This document shows, one piece after another, positions 1 through 8,562 of a stretch of 64,000 bases of DNA. The notes beneath the pieces were generated by a model, which made no database searches, had not been told where the DNA came from, and saw only the letters and a list, made by a program, of their open reading frames with translations. This stretch comes from JBBSZK01 sp964428325 (GTDB lineage: Archaea; Nanobdellota; Nanobdellia; Pacearchaeales; GW2011-AR1), in NCBI GenBank assembly GCA_964428325.1, contig CAYRXU010000002.1, positions 50,803-114,802 of the forward strand, given 5' to 3'. Positions within the stretch are counted from its first letter, which is position 1; each line of letters begins with the position of its first letter. The position numbers and the translations under genes were made by a program.

Positions 1-591
1 AGCATCCCGCGCTTTCATACTTTGCAAATCAGCAAGAGAGACATTGGCATCAAGAGGTCTCTTCGCCGGAGAGGTAGCAGGCTGTACAGCAACGGAGATA
101 GGTTGAGGCATAGAAGAAAGCTGTGCCCTCAGAGGAACATCAAAGCTCTTACCGTCTTTTCTCAAATTGATGCGCAAATATGACTGAACCTTATTGATCA
201 GCACGAAATCATCCGTAGGCAATTCTCCATTCTCAAGCATCTTCACAACATTTTCACTCACACTTAGAGCGTTAGCAAGCTGCAAACGAGTCATGTTCCT
301 CTCCTTGCGCGCCTTACCAATTTCCCAATGGAAATTATTCACAAGCTCCTTAGCAACATCGTTTTTCTTGTAATCGGGAAGGTAACTATGATGTCTTGGT
401 AACAGTTTAGGAGCAATAGTTGGCATATTAGCCTTCGTAGCTGCCCGCAAAGCAGGTTGCCCTGTCAAAGGCGGCGTAGCAGCAGGAGCATGCTTCTCAC
501 GAAGAATAAAAAGATCTTCAGCACGAGCTTGAACTTCAGTCACGGTTACGATCTGCCCGTCTCGTATAGCATCAACCATCTTTTCAGCCAT
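1..591 (-). CDS. XRE-type HTH protein, MBF1-like (C-terminus off the window)
   Basis: Reading from the ATG at 591 to the window edge gives 197 uninterrupted codons with no stop, so the C-terminus is missing. Residues 1-80 are low-complexity and Pro/Ala-rich. Residues about 85-145 form a helix-turn-helix of the Cro/C1 type, with the core RKERNMTRLQLANALSVSEN followed by MLENGELP. That layout (linker, then XRE-type HTH) resembles archaeal MBF1, a basal transcription co-factor, but the N-terminal zinc ribbon of MBF1 is absent, so it may be a separate HTH family. It is the only gene seen of its transcription unit here. Family call moderate, coding call strong. Confidence 0.7.
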   Translation of the reverse strand, partial: MAEKMVDAIRDGQIVTVTEVQARAEDLFILREKHAPAATPPLTGQPALRAATKANMPTIAPKLLPRHHSYLPDYKKNDVAKELVNNFHWEIGKARKERNMTRLQLANALSVSENVVKMLENGELPTDDFVLINKVQSYLRINLRKDGKSFDVPLRAQLSSMPQPISVAVQPATSPAKRPLDANVSLADLQSMKARDA

Positions 592-653
592 GAAAAAACA
601 GCGTTTACTCATTTATATGCATTATGGCTATGAAAGATATGTAAAGAAGACTA

Positions 654-1292
654 CTATTCGTACCCAAGATAACTCTCAAGTTCTTCCAGGTCTTCTGGTG
701 CGAACGGCTGACGACCATTGACCACAATAACAGGCACATTCTCAATATCGTATTGCTGCTTCAGATTCGTAATAAGCACACTGTCGAGATCCGCGTCAAA
801 TGAATAGATAATAACCTCATTCGGGTGCGTACGTTGAAGGGTAGTAAGTACGAAACCGAGGCGCTCACTTTGGCCTTGTATAAAACCATTCCGATTAGAA
901 TAGAAGAAGAAAACAGAGGTAAAGTTACTGTCGCATTCGCGATTAAAGCGTTCAGTGATAAGGAAGTGTCTGTATTCGAGATCGCTATAGTTCACCTTCA
1001 CACCGATAAGGCGAGGGTCACCCTTACCAAATCGCTTCTCAAGTAAGCTCAACTTACTAGCAATGAGATCAAATCTCGATGAAGCCGCCACATGCAGCGA
1101 AGGATCACACTGGAAGTTTGCCAACACGCCCTCGAATTGCCCCACGGAAGAGGCAATCAAATCTGTATGCCAATCTAAGCTCTGATAACTCAAATACGAA
1201 ATGCCATGGGCAAAAGCAAAGAAAACAACAAATGCGGCACTCGCTACAATAAAGGCTAATATGTAACGGCCAATAGGATGGTTCCTATTCAT
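654..1292 (-). CDS. membrane-anchored thioredoxin-fold-like protein
   Basis: A 212-residue protein with one hydrophobic segment at about residues 11-33 (ILAFIVASAAFVVFFAFAHG), so probably anchored with the rest outside the cytoplasm. The C-terminal part (IIYSFDADLDSV, then NVPVIVVNG) reads like the second half of a thioredoxin fold, with a proline where the family has its cis-Pro loop. There is no CxxC active site, so an ordinary disulfide oxidoreductase role is unlikely. Two other cysteines (in FQCDPS and RECDSN) could form a structural disulfide. Its start overlaps the end of the upstream glycosyltransferase by 8 bp, so the two are co-transcribed. Function unknown; the fold assignment is an inference. 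Confidence 0.7.
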   Translation of the reverse strand: MNRNHPIGRYILAFIVASAAFVVFFAFAHGISYLSYQSLDWHTDLIASSVGQFEGVLANFQCDPSLHVAASSRFDLIASKLSLLEKRFGKGDPRLIGVKVNYSDLEYRHFLITERFNRECDSNFTSVFFFYSNRNGFIQGQSERLGFVLTTLQRTHPNEVIIYSFDADLDSVLITNLKQQYDIENVPVIVVNGRQPFAPEDLEELESYLGYE

Positions 1293-2535
1293 GAACCTTC
1301 TTCCCCCACTTTACTTTACGGCCGAACAAGGTATAAACGAACGCGACAGCCCACCAAAATGCAAACAACGTAGAATAACAAATCATAAACAGAACAAAGT
1401 TAGCACTCAGGCTCTCCTTGAACTTCATCTTATTGCGCGCATAGGCGAGATAAGTCCCGGTTACAAGTATAAAGAAGAAAAGGAAAAGATAAACAGGATT
1501 GCTAAAGAACGAATAGAAGAACTGTCCAATAACATACCTATTAAACTCAAAGGCATCATAGAATCTAAAGTCAATAGCACTGAGGGATAGCAATTCAGAG
1601 CGCACTTGCCCCGCAATCTTAATCAAAGCGTACGCGACAAGCACGACTGACAAACCAATACTCAAAACAGCAGACGGCAGGATCACAGCCCCTAAAGCTC
1701 CTCTTTTCATGCCAAACAACTCGCGGTAACGGATCAGGTTATGTATCATTCCCGTGTACCATCGTCTTCTCTGGATAAGAAGTGCCTTGAAGGAATGCGG
1801 GGCTATAGTAGAAAACACGGCGCGAGGCTCGTGTTCAATAGCATAATTATTATATTGAATGCGTAATGCAACCTCAAGATCCTCGGTAATAGTCTCTGTA
1901 TCAAATCCCCCATACTTTTCAAAGAAAGATTTCCTATAGGCAGAAAAAGCGCCTGGAGTGATAAATACTGCATTTGAACGACTATAAACCGTACGCAGGA
2001 AAGAACTCAAGTAATACTCAATATGTTGAATGCGTTGCCAGATCGTGCGAGGCTTGTGTACACTCATCGCAGAAGTCACGCTCATTACATTAGCATGGTG
2101 GAAGCGTGCGATCATTCTCTGTAGTGACCACACATCAACCATAGTATCAGCATCCATAGTAACCACAATCTCTCCTTTAGCGCGTTCAATACCATAATTC
2201 AAAGCAGAACCCTTGCCACCGTTCTTCTTCTTAAAAACACGCACATATGGTGATTTCATCGCCTTAGCCAACTCATAGGTATTATCAGTTGACCCGTCAT
2301 CTACAACAATGACTTCAAGCTTGTTGCGAGGATAATTCAGATCAAGGGCTGACTTGATAGTCGATTGAATGCATGGCCCCTCATTCCAAGCAGGAATAAT
2401 AATACTTACACTTTTATCGGAAGCCATTCCGCGTTCAGGTTCCTTAGTTGAAAAGAAAGTTAGAACGTAAAAGGAAACAAGAAACAATCCAATGTATGCA
2501 AAAGCATACGTCAAAAACAAGTAAACGCCAATCAT
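1285..2535 (-). CDS. family 2 membrane glycosyltransferase
   Basis: A 416-residue processive-type GT2 enzyme. It opens with a membrane helix, followed by the GT-A domain start SVSIIIPAWNEG, the DDGSTD motif, the DAD metal-binding motif (MDADTM), the acceptor-site TED, and the QRRRW signature (LIQRRRWYTGM). Three or four membrane helices complete the C-terminus. This is the architecture of cellulose, hyaluronan and poly-GlcNAc synthases, so it probably transfers sugars from a nucleotide donor at the cytoplasmic face for an envelope polysaccharide or glycolipid; the actual sugar cannot be told. It lies 2 bp after scpB and overlaps the following thioredoxin-like gene. Confidence 0.85.
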   Translation of the reverse strand: MIGVYLFLTYAFAYIGLFLVSFYVLTFFSTKEPERGMASDKSVSIIIPAWNEGPCIQSTIKSALDLNYPRNKLEVIVVDDGSTDNTYELAKAMKSPYVRVFKKKNGGKGSALNYGIERAKGEIVVTMDADTMVDVWSLQRMIARFHHANVMSVTSAMSVHKPRTIWQRIQHIEYYLSSFLRTVYSRSNAVFITPGAFSAYRKSFFEKYGGFDTETITEDLEVALRIQYNNYAIEHEPRAVFSTIAPHSFKALLIQRRRWYTGMIHNLIRYRELFGMKRGALGAVILPSAVLSIGLSVVLVAYALIKIAGQVRSELLSLSAIDFRFYDAFEFNRYVIGQFFYSFFSNPVYLFLFFFILVTGTYLAYARNKMKFKESLSANFVLFMICYSTLFAFWWAVAFVYTLFGRKVKWGKKVHE

Positions 2536-2537
2536 GC

Positions 2538-3059
2538 TTATTCAGGGCGGGCGAGTTCTCCGCCATGTACATGGAAATATTCATAGAAACTCTCGCTCAA
2601 ACTCAAATCCCAAGTATGCCCTGAGCGCTTCTTCACAATCAAACCCAACTCAGAAAAACGCTTGATATGGTCATATGCCTTATTGCCTCGAATCTTCACA
2701 AGAACGCTCTGCTTCATCGGCTGCTTGTAAGCGATAATTGCAAGACTTTCTTGCTCTGCCTTAGTGAACTCGCTAGCGCCTGTAGCCAATTTATTCACCA
2801 TATTAGCATATTCAGTAGAAACATCCATCTTCCAACTATCGCCCTTAGCCACAATCTCGATAGCAGACTCCTTGTACTTATCAGAAAGATTTCCAATCAA
2901 CGTTCGAGTAAGGATAGGATTAACATCTGTGAGGGCAACAAGCTCCTTTAGGCTCAAAAACCGACCAGAAATAAAGAGTGCAGCCTCAATCTTACGTAAT
3001 AATTCCTGCTCACGAGCTTGGTCGTCAACTCCGATATTGCCAACGTCATTCATACCCAC
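2538..3059 (-). CDS. scpB: segregation and condensation protein B
   Basis: A 173-residue ScpB. The typical N-terminal start is visible (LLRKIEAALFISGRFLSLKE), followed by two winged-helix domains with the conserved middle TKAEQESLAIIAYKQPMKQS and IRGNKAYDHIKRFSELGLI. ScpB dimers bind ScpA and, with SMC, make the condensin-like complex that compacts and segregates chromosomes. No scpA or smc lies in this window. The family is bacterial in origin but widespread in archaea. The next gene, a glycosyltransferase, starts 2 bp downstream; that pairing looks like genome compaction rather than shared function. Confidence 0.9.
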   Translation of the reverse strand: MGMNDVGNIGVDDQAREQELLRKIEAALFISGRFLSLKELVALTDVNPILTRTLIGNLSDKYKESAIEIVAKGDSWKMDVSTEYANMVNKLATGASEFTKAEQESLAIIAYKQPMKQSVLVKIRGNKAYDHIKRFSELGLIVKKRSGHTWDLSLSESFYEYFHVHGGELARPE

Positions 3060-3099
3060 TCATGTCCGATGGACTTTTTAAACATTCTAGAAGACCGTT

Positions 3100-3708
3100 C
3101 TATCCAGCAAAAGTAATCAATAAACCTTCAATAATTGCAGCCACAACAAGCAAAGGTACGACAATAACAAAAAACACTTTCACCGAATTAACAAAACGAT
3201 TCTTGAAAACGTTCTTCCAATCCTTATGAAAGAAGCTCATACCTAATTTCATGCCCAATCCCGTAGCAATAAAGATAGCCGGTAATTCGAAGATACCATG
3301 AGGCACCAATCTCCATGCGATGCCCAATCCATGTGAGGGAGCCACTAGTGCCAGCACGTACCCTACAACCGTGCCGTTAAATAGAACATTAAAGAACGAG
3401 AGAGCTCCGAAGAAAATCCCCATAAACAATCCAAAGAAAGAACTCATCACATTATTGTAAAAAATATAAGCCGTTAGAGACAACCCTGACAAATTCTCAG
3501 TCTTTGCAAAAATCTCTTCAATCATTGCGTTAAGAAAAGAAAGATGCTCCGACGCAAAGAATCCAAATACTCCCGCAATAACAAAAACGAGCAGACTGGA
3601 AAGTACGTAGCCACGTGAAGCCTTCAGATAATGCCATGCGTCGCCAGCGAACTCCGAAAGAGTATGCTCTTGCTTCATTTTTTTCCCCATCATCTTGCGC
3701 CTCTTCAT
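3100..3708 (-). CDS. SpoIIM/DUF95 family membrane protein
   Basis: A 202-residue protein with about five membrane helices. The family signature is clear: a Lys-rich N-terminus, FYNNVMSSFFGLFMGIFFG in the central membrane part, then LVPHGIFELPAIFIATGLG. Archaeal members are common, unrelated to sporulation, and of unknown biochemical role; membrane remodelling is suspected from the bacterial SpoIIM complex. The start at 3708 is chosen because its ATG overlaps the rhomboid stop as ATGA, although several nearby Met codons are possible. It is the third gene of a TFE-rhomboid-SpoIIM operon. Confidence 0.85.
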   Translation of the reverse strand: MKRRKMMGKKMKQEHTLSEFAGDAWHYLKASRGYVLSSLLVFVIAGVFGFFASEHLSFLNAMIEEIFAKTENLSGLSLTAYIFYNNVMSSFFGLFMGIFFGALSFFNVLFNGTVVGYVLALVAPSHGLGIAWRLVPHGIFELPAIFIATGLGMKLGMSFFHKDWKNVFKNRFVNSVKVFFVIVVPLLVVAAIIEGLLITFAG

Positions 3709-4538
3709 CTTCTAAATGCCTTCCCTAGCATAGCAACCTTACGCGAATACTTCTTACGCAAATAAGCCCCATAAATCAGCCCTGCAACTAGTCCGCCGAT
3801 ATGTGCAGTATTACCAATAGGCAAGGCAATAAAGAAGCTAATCACCAACAGAGGCACAATAGCAACAATAGGTGCTAGCCACAAAGGCAAATTAACAGGG
3901 ATAGCGAGTCGTCGCAGAAATACCTTACCTGAGAACATTCCTACAAGCATGAAGATAAAGAGGAAACTGATGATGAAAGACAGAATATTATTTACATTCT
4001 CAGGCAAGAAACTACCTAAGATAACTTGTGCAACAATCAGCACAAGAGGACCTACAATAAGATACACACGTTGTGAAGGAATAAGCACGGCCAACAATCC
4101 TAACAAACCAAACAGTGCGCCGCTAGCTCCTGCAGCTCCAGTCATCGGAGAGCCAAAAAGCATCTCGCCGTGAAGAACATGTTGCCCAAGGTAAGCACCT
4201 CCGATAAAGAAGAGTGCACCCGCCACTCCAGCTATGAGATAAAACCAGAAGTATCTCTTCCTGCCAATGATCTGCTCAACAACTCTGCCCAAGAAGAAAA
4301 GTGAAAACATATTCACAAAAAGATGCACGAATTTCACATGGGCAAACATACTTGTAACAATTGTCCAAATTCTATAATCAAACAACACAAGAGAGGGTGT
4401 AAGGGATATGAATGTGTTTGCAACGGACCCTATTGGCGCGAATATAAAGACTAAAAATGAGAAAGCAACCGTTACCGTGATAATCCAATTAGTAAGCGTC
4501 CACTGAAATCCAAACACGCCACGCGCTACCCTTCTCAT
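3705..4538 (-). CDS. rhomboid family intramembrane serine protease
   Basis: A 277-residue rhomboid protease that should cut membrane-spanning substrates within the bilayer. The catalytic serine is in GASGALFG (Ser139) and the catalytic histidine in NTAHIGG (His246). The conserved HLFVNMFSLFFLG segment (residues 72-84) and the ExxxG-containing loop are present, and six or more membrane helices can be seen. Both dyad residues are intact, so it should be active. It is translationally coupled to tfe upstream (ATGA overlap at 4535-4538) and to the SpoIIM-like gene downstream (ATGA at 3705-3708). Confidence 0.92.
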   Translation of the reverse strand: MRRVARGVFGFQWTLTNWIITVTVAFSFLVFIFAPIGSVANTFISLTPSLVLFDYRIWTIVTSMFAHVKFVHLFVNMFSLFFLGRVVEQIIGRKRYFWFYLIAGVAGALFFIGGAYLGQHVLHGEMLFGSPMTGAAGASGALFGLLGLLAVLIPSQRVYLIVGPLVLIVAQVILGSFLPENVNNILSFIISFLFIFMLVGMFSGKVFLRRLAIPVNLPLWLAPIVAIVPLLVISFFIALPIGNTAHIGGLVAGLIYGAYLRKKYSRKVAMLGKAFRR

Positions 4539-5251
4539 TTCGCTTTCTTACCTTTCTTGGGTTTTGACGTGCTCTTAACAGAAGCTTTCTTTGCAGCAGC
4601 AGTTGCTTTGCGCTTAGCTGCGCGTTGTTCTTTCTTGCGTTTGGCTTCAGCTTTCATAGCTCTCTGTCTTAGGGCGCTATGCTTAGCATTCAAAGTATCA
4701 AGCTGTGCATCCACGCCGGCAAGTTGCTGTTTGCGCTTAGCGATGTGTGCCTCAAACTGCTGAACAAGAGGAGCATTATCTCTCAGAGTAAGAACTTCTC
4801 CACATTCGGTACAGGTGAAATTATTCAACAACGCATTCTCTTCATCCATTTCAAGATCACAATTAGGACAATAGTAGAAACGCTGGTTCTTGCGTTCGCC
4901 AAGTTTTTGCTCAATCTGTTGCATATCCTTCATAATAGTATTTCTCAAATTAGCAAGTGACTTCGAACTATCCAGAGTCCAATAGTAAGTGTACCACCCA
5001 CCATTCTTTCTATCCTTCTTTCTTATGAAACTAACAAGCCCCTCATCGACCAGCTTATACAAAATATTACGCGTCTGATTAATATTCAGATTCAATTTCT
5101 TTGCAATGAGAAATTCATTAACATTCTTCTTGCCATAGAGCAGATCAACAAGTCCGACGGCAGCAGGGCTTGCAATAGAAGCGACAACGTCCTTCAGTAA
5201 TGCGATAAGTTCTTTCTCGGCGGAAGAAGAAGGTTTTTTTCGTGAAGGCAT
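4535..5251 (-). CDS. tfe: transcription initiation factor E subunit alpha
   Basis: A 238-residue TFE. Residues about 10-105 are the extended winged helix (LYGKKNVNEFLIAKKLNLNI, then NILYKLVDEGLVSF) and the tryptophan-containing wing GGWYTYYW. A zinc ribbon follows with the pairs CPNC and CTEC. A long, very basic Lys/Ala-rich tail of about 50 residues ends the protein; that tail is unusual for TFE and could bind nucleic acid. TFE helps RNA polymerase open promoters with TBP and TFB. It is the first gene of an operon with rhomboid and SpoIIM-like genes. Confidence 0.93.
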   Translation of the reverse strand: MPSRKKPSSSAEKELIALLKDVVASIASPAAVGLVDLLYGKKNVNEFLIAKKLNLNINQTRNILYKLVDEGLVSFIRKKDRKNGGWYTYYWTLDSSKSLANLRNTIMKDMQQIEQKLGERKNQRFYYCPNCDLEMDEENALLNNFTCTECGEVLTLRDNAPLVQQFEAHIAKRKQQLAGVDAQLDTLNAKHSALRQRAMKAEAKRKKEQRAAKRKATAAAKKASVKSTSKPKKGKKAK

Positions 5252-5351
5252 ATCGAGTTCTGAGAAGAAAGCAATAAAAACCTTTCTAAAAGGGTGTTAC
5301 CATTATAAAGTGCATATAAACCTATAAAAATCACTTTCCAGTTTAAAGGAG
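5252..5351. promoter_or_regulatory. divergent promoter region for tfe and the 5352 operon
   Basis: About 100 AT-rich bases separate tfe (leftward) from the coiled-coil operon (rightward). Several TATA-like tracts can be read: AAAACCTTTCTAAAAGG on the tfe side, and ATTATAAAG, CATATAAACC and CTATAAAAATC on the other side. The last lies about 25 nt before the ATG at 5352, as expected for a near-leaderless mRNA. No clear operator palindrome was seen. Confidence 0.4.
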
Positions 5352-5912
5352 ATGTTCTGGGATAAAAAAAAGAAAGATGATGGATTGCCTGAACTTCCAC
5401 GCAGCTCCTCGTTACCATTAAGATATCCTCCAATGGCAGCTACGCCTAAAGACGAATTAGACAGTGAAGACGCCGAAATCCACGAGCTTCCGGCCTTCCC
5501 TGACTCTCCTATGCGTAAGGGTTTCAGCCAGAGTGCTATAAAAGACGCCATAACGCAAGAAGAAATCGGAGAAGAGATACCTGAACTTCCTGCAAAACAT
5601 GTAATAAAACGTGTCGAGCTACAGGAATGGCAACCAAAAACATCCCCCATAGCAGACTTGCCTGTCTCTCCAATGCCGAAATCGAGAGAAAACAAGCCGA
5701 TTTTCGTCCGAGTAGATAAATACCAGATCGCCCTAAGTGCTCTCGACAACGTCAAAGCAAAACTCACAGAGATAGAAGACCTCATGAAGCAAATCCGTGA
5801 AGTCAAGAGCAGAGAAGACGCCGAGTTGTCCTCATGGGAAGTTGAAATGGAAAATATCAAAGCGCGTATTCAGACTGTTATGTCAGAAATCTTTGACAAG
5901 GCAGAATACTAA
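5352..5912 (+). CDS. hypothetical protein, disordered N-half and coiled-coil C-half
   Basis: I do not recognise a family. The protein of 186 residues starts MFWDKKKKDDGLPELPR. The first 120 residues are Pro/Glu-rich with recurring short motifs of the form (D/E)LP (GLPELPR, HELPAFPDSP, PELPAKH, DLPVSP), suggesting a disordered tether with several copies of a binding motif. Residues about 125-186 are a charged, heptad-like helix (LSALDNVKAKLTEIEDLMKQ). No signal peptide or membrane helix. Its stop and the next ATG overlap as TAATG, so the two coiled-coil proteins are co-translated and may pair. Confidence 0.75.
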   Translation: MFWDKKKKDDGLPELPRSSSLPLRYPPMAATPKDELDSEDAEIHELPAFPDSPMRKGFSQSAIKDAITQEEIGEEIPELPAKHVIKRVELQEWQPKTSPIADLPVSPMPKSRENKPIFVRVDKYQIALSALDNVKAKLTEIEDLMKQIREVKSREDAELSSWEVEMENIKARIQTVMSEIFDKAEY

Positions 5913-6235
5913 TGGAATACGTCCATATAACCCCTGAAGAGCAAAAATATGCTCAAAAAAATCTTCTCCAAAGCCAGATAGAGATTCTGACAATAATGAA
6001 ACGTTATCAGGCTTATAAACAGCTAAGAAAAAAGGAACTTATGCTCAAATCCGCGTTAAGAAGAAAAGTTACCGAGCTCAATGAAGAACTCAAAATACTT
6101 GACCGAGCACTACCATCAGTACATACGGCAGCTCAAACCAAAGAAAAAACAAACGCTCAAATCCCTGCAAAGAAACGCAGCGACCTAGAATCCGAAATAA
6201 TAGACATCAAACGCAAGCTCGAAAGACTCCAGTAA
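5912..6235 (+). CDS. hypothetical small coiled-coil protein
   Basis: A 107-residue, Lys/Glu-rich protein predicted to be almost wholly helical, with two long heptad-rich stretches (YAQKNLLQSQIEILTIMKRY and LRRKVTELNEELKILDRALP) joined by a short linker and ending with a third (ESEIIDIKRKLERLQ). No known family recognised. Its start overlaps the stop of the preceding coiled-coil gene by one base, and the DM13 gene begins 1 nt after its stop. The shared operon with another coiled-coil protein suggests a hetero-oligomer; that is inference only. Confidence 0.7.
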   Translation: MEYVHITPEEQKYAQKNLLQSQIEILTIMKRYQAYKQLRKKELMLKSALRRKVTELNEELKILDRALPSVHTAAQTKEKTNAQIPAKKRSDLESEIIDIKRKLERLQ

Positions 6236-6236
6236 G

Positions 6237-6695
6237 ATGAAAAAAGGGAAAATAATTGCAATAAGCATAATTTCGATTATAATAATTGGAGTGATGTGGT
6301 ATCTAGTCTCCCCACTACTCATCAATAAAAGTGTAAATGAACAATTGCCGATAGTTAATCAGGGACAAATATCTCAAATAATCTACGAGGGTCAATTCCT
6401 CAATGCAGATAGTCTCCATAAGACCTCGGGAAAAGCTAAGATGATACAAGTAGGAGAAGAGAAATATCTCAGATTAGAGAATTTCAAGACAACAAACGGC
6501 CCAGATCTTAAGGTTTACCTGTCAAAGGATAAAGAAGCGAAAGAGTACATCTCATTAGGGGAACTGAAGGGTAATATCGGAGATCAAAACTATGAAATTC
6601 CAAGTGACGTGGATTCAGAAGATTACAACAATGTATTGATATGGTGTGAAAAATTCTCAGTTTTATTCGGTAGTGCAGAACTAGAACCTCAATAA
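6237..6695 (+). CDS. membrane-anchored DM13 domain protein
   Basis: A 152-residue protein with an N-terminal membrane anchor (residues 4-27, KIIAISIISIIIIGVMWYLV) and a DM13 domain over about residues 45-150. Family marks are GKAKMIQVGEEKYLRLENF, then TTNGPDLKVYLS, LGELKGNIGDQNYEIP and the ending NVLIWCEKFSVLFGSAEL with the conserved cysteine. DM13 domains are proposed to be extracellular, cytochrome-like or redox-related modules; the function in archaea is not established. It is the third gene of the operon starting at 5352. Confidence 0.85.
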   Translation: MKKGKIIAISIISIIIIGVMWYLVSPLLINKSVNEQLPIVNQGQISQIIYEGQFLNADSLHKTSGKAKMIQVGEEKYLRLENFKTTNGPDLKVYLSKDKEAKEYISLGELKGNIGDQNYEIPSDVDSEDYNNVLIWCEKFSVLFGSAELEPQ

Positions 6696-6729
6696 CAATT
6701 CTTATAAAGCTCCTTCCTGATTTTCTTAT

Positions 6730-8496
6730 ATGATAACGCGTCAGCAATTAATAGACAAGTACTTAGCATTCTTCAAGTCAAAAGACCATAAGATTATCCC
6801 TTCAGCTTCGCTCATCCCTGCAAACGATCCAACCGTCCTTTTCACAACAGCAGGTATGCATCCTCTCGTCCCCTACCTCCTCGGCGCAAAGCATCCTTCA
6901 GGAAAAAGGCTCGCGGACGTCCAAAAATGCGTGCGCACAGGCGACATCGAAGAAGTCGGCGACACAACGCACCACACGTTCTTCGAAATGTTAGGCAACT
7001 GGTCACTTGGAGATTACTGGAAACAAGAATCAATCGAGTGGAGCTTCGAGTTCCTCACTAAGGTCCTCAAACTCCCAAAGAATAAACTTGCAGTTACATG
7101 TTTCGCAGGCGACAAGAACGCTCCAAAAGACACCGAATCAGAAAAGATCTGGCTCTCCTTAGGAATGCCAAAAGAACGCATCGCATTTCTACCAAAAGAA
7201 GACAACTGGTGGGGACCAGCCGGTCAGACAGGACCATGCGGCCCAGACACAGAGATCTTCTACTGGACAGCATCGACACCAGCTCCAAAAACGTACGATC
7301 CAAAGAACAAGAGCTGGGTAGAAATCTGGAACAACGTATTCATGGAATACGAAAAGACCTCTGATGGAAAATACATCAAAGCAAAACAGCAGAACGTAGA
7401 TACGGGAATGGGCCTTGAGCGTACACTGACTGCTCTAAACAGTCTGAAAGATAATTACGAAACCTCATCATTCACACCGTTAATTGAAGTCCTTGAGGAA
7501 ATGTCTGGGAAGACATACCAAGATAATGAAAAGGAAATGCGGGTAATTGCAGATCATTTAAGGGCAGCCATTATGATCATCGGCGATGGAGTCATACCAA
7601 GCAATGTCGAGCAAGGCTACGTTCTCAGACGACTCATAAGAAGAGCAATCGTCTACAGCAGGAAGCTAGGTATTGAACAGAGCAAGCCACTTTCAAAAAC
7701 AATGGCTGACACGGTAATCACAACATATCCAGACTATCCAGAACTCAAGGAAAAAAGAACGTTCATAGAAAAAACACTAGCGGATGAAGAGAACAAGTTC
7801 GAAAAGACATTAGTCGCAGGTATGCGCGAATTTAGCAGGTTAGCAGTTAGAGACATCTCAGGTACTGATGCATTTCTTCTTTTCCAAAGTTACGGTTTCC
7901 CACTTGAAATGACAGTAGAACTTGCAGATGAAAAGAAGATCAAAGTGGACGTCATCGGATTCGAGAACGCATACAAAAAACACCAAGAGTTATCAAAAAC
8001 GACATCAGCAGGTGCGTTCAAATCAGGATTGGCAGACAACTCTGAACAAACAACCCGCCTCCATACCGCCACCCACATGCTCAACGAAGCGCTAAGACAT
8101 GTCTTAGGCGATGATGTCAAACAACGCGGCTCAAACATCACACCAGAGCGACTACGCTTCGACTTCAACTTCGCACGCAAGCTCACTGACGAAGAAATCA
8201 AGAAAATAGAATCTCTCGTCAACAATAAAATCAAAGCTCATCTTCCAGTTGAAAGAGAAGAAGTCTCATTCAACGACGCCATCAAATCAGGCGCTCAAGC
8301 AGAATTCGGCCACAAATATCCAGAGCGCGTTTCCACCTACACCATCAAAGATGCTTCAGACAAAAGAAAGTGGTTCTCTAAAGAAATCTGCACAGGCCCA
8401 CATGTCAAGAACACCAAGGAAATTGGTCACTTCAAAATAATCAAAGAAGAATCAGCAGCCGCAGGTATTCGCAGAATTAAAGCTATTGTCGAATAG
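6730..8496 (+). CDS. alaS: alanyl-tRNA synthetase, short bacterial-type form without C-Ala
   Basis: Charges tRNA-Ala with alanine. The 588 residues hold the class II core (start ITRQQLIDKYLAFFKSKDHK, motif HHTFFEMLGNWSLGDYW, GPAGQTGPCGPDTEIFY), the tRNA-recognition helices, and the editing domain with its zinc motifs HTATH (about residue 445) and CTGPH (about 553). It stops after the editing domain; usual AlaRS has about 850-960 residues and a C-terminal oligomerisation domain (C-Ala), which is missing. The sequence resembles bacterial and CPR AlaRS more than archaeal AlaRS. A TATA-like CTTATAAAG at about 6699 lies some 25 nt before the ATG, so the mRNA is probably leaderless. Confidence 0.93.
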   Translation: MITRQQLIDKYLAFFKSKDHKIIPSASLIPANDPTVLFTTAGMHPLVPYLLGAKHPSGKRLADVQKCVRTGDIEEVGDTTHHTFFEMLGNWSLGDYWKQESIEWSFEFLTKVLKLPKNKLAVTCFAGDKNAPKDTESEKIWLSLGMPKERIAFLPKEDNWWGPAGQTGPCGPDTEIFYWTASTPAPKTYDPKNKSWVEIWNNVFMEYEKTSDGKYIKAKQQNVDTGMGLERTLTALNSLKDNYETSSFTPLIEVLEEMSGKTYQDNEKEMRVIADHLRAAIMIIGDGVIPSNVEQGYVLRRLIRRAIVYSRKLGIEQSKPLSKTMADTVITTYPDYPELKEKRTFIEKTLADEENKFEKTLVAGMREFSRLAVRDISGTDAFLLFQSYGFPLEMTVELADEKKIKVDVIGFENAYKKHQELSKTTSAGAFKSGLADNSEQTTRLHTATHMLNEALRHVLGDDVKQRGSNITPERLRFDFNFARKLTDEEIKKIESLVNNKIKAHLPVEREEVSFNDAIKSGAQAEFGHKYPERVSTYTIKDASDKRKWFSKEICTGPHVKNTKEIGHFKIIKEESAAAGIRRIKAIVE

Positions 8497-8562
8497 CATC
8501 TATAGTTTTCTGAACTCCTAGAAGGTCTTTTTCTAAAAGAGCTTGTAGAAAACTACGGTTAG

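Noticed and set aside
654..1292. Thioredoxin-like protein as a Dsb-type oxidoreductase
   Set aside because: No CxxC motif at the active-site position.
3100..3708. SpoIIM-like protein as evidence of sporulation
   Set aside because: The family is common in non-sporulating archaea, and no other sporulation gene is present.
6730..8496. AlaRS truncated by a frameshift
   Set aside because: After the stop at 8496 no frame continues a C-Ala domain, and uppP follows 66 bp later on the other strand. The short form appears to be native.
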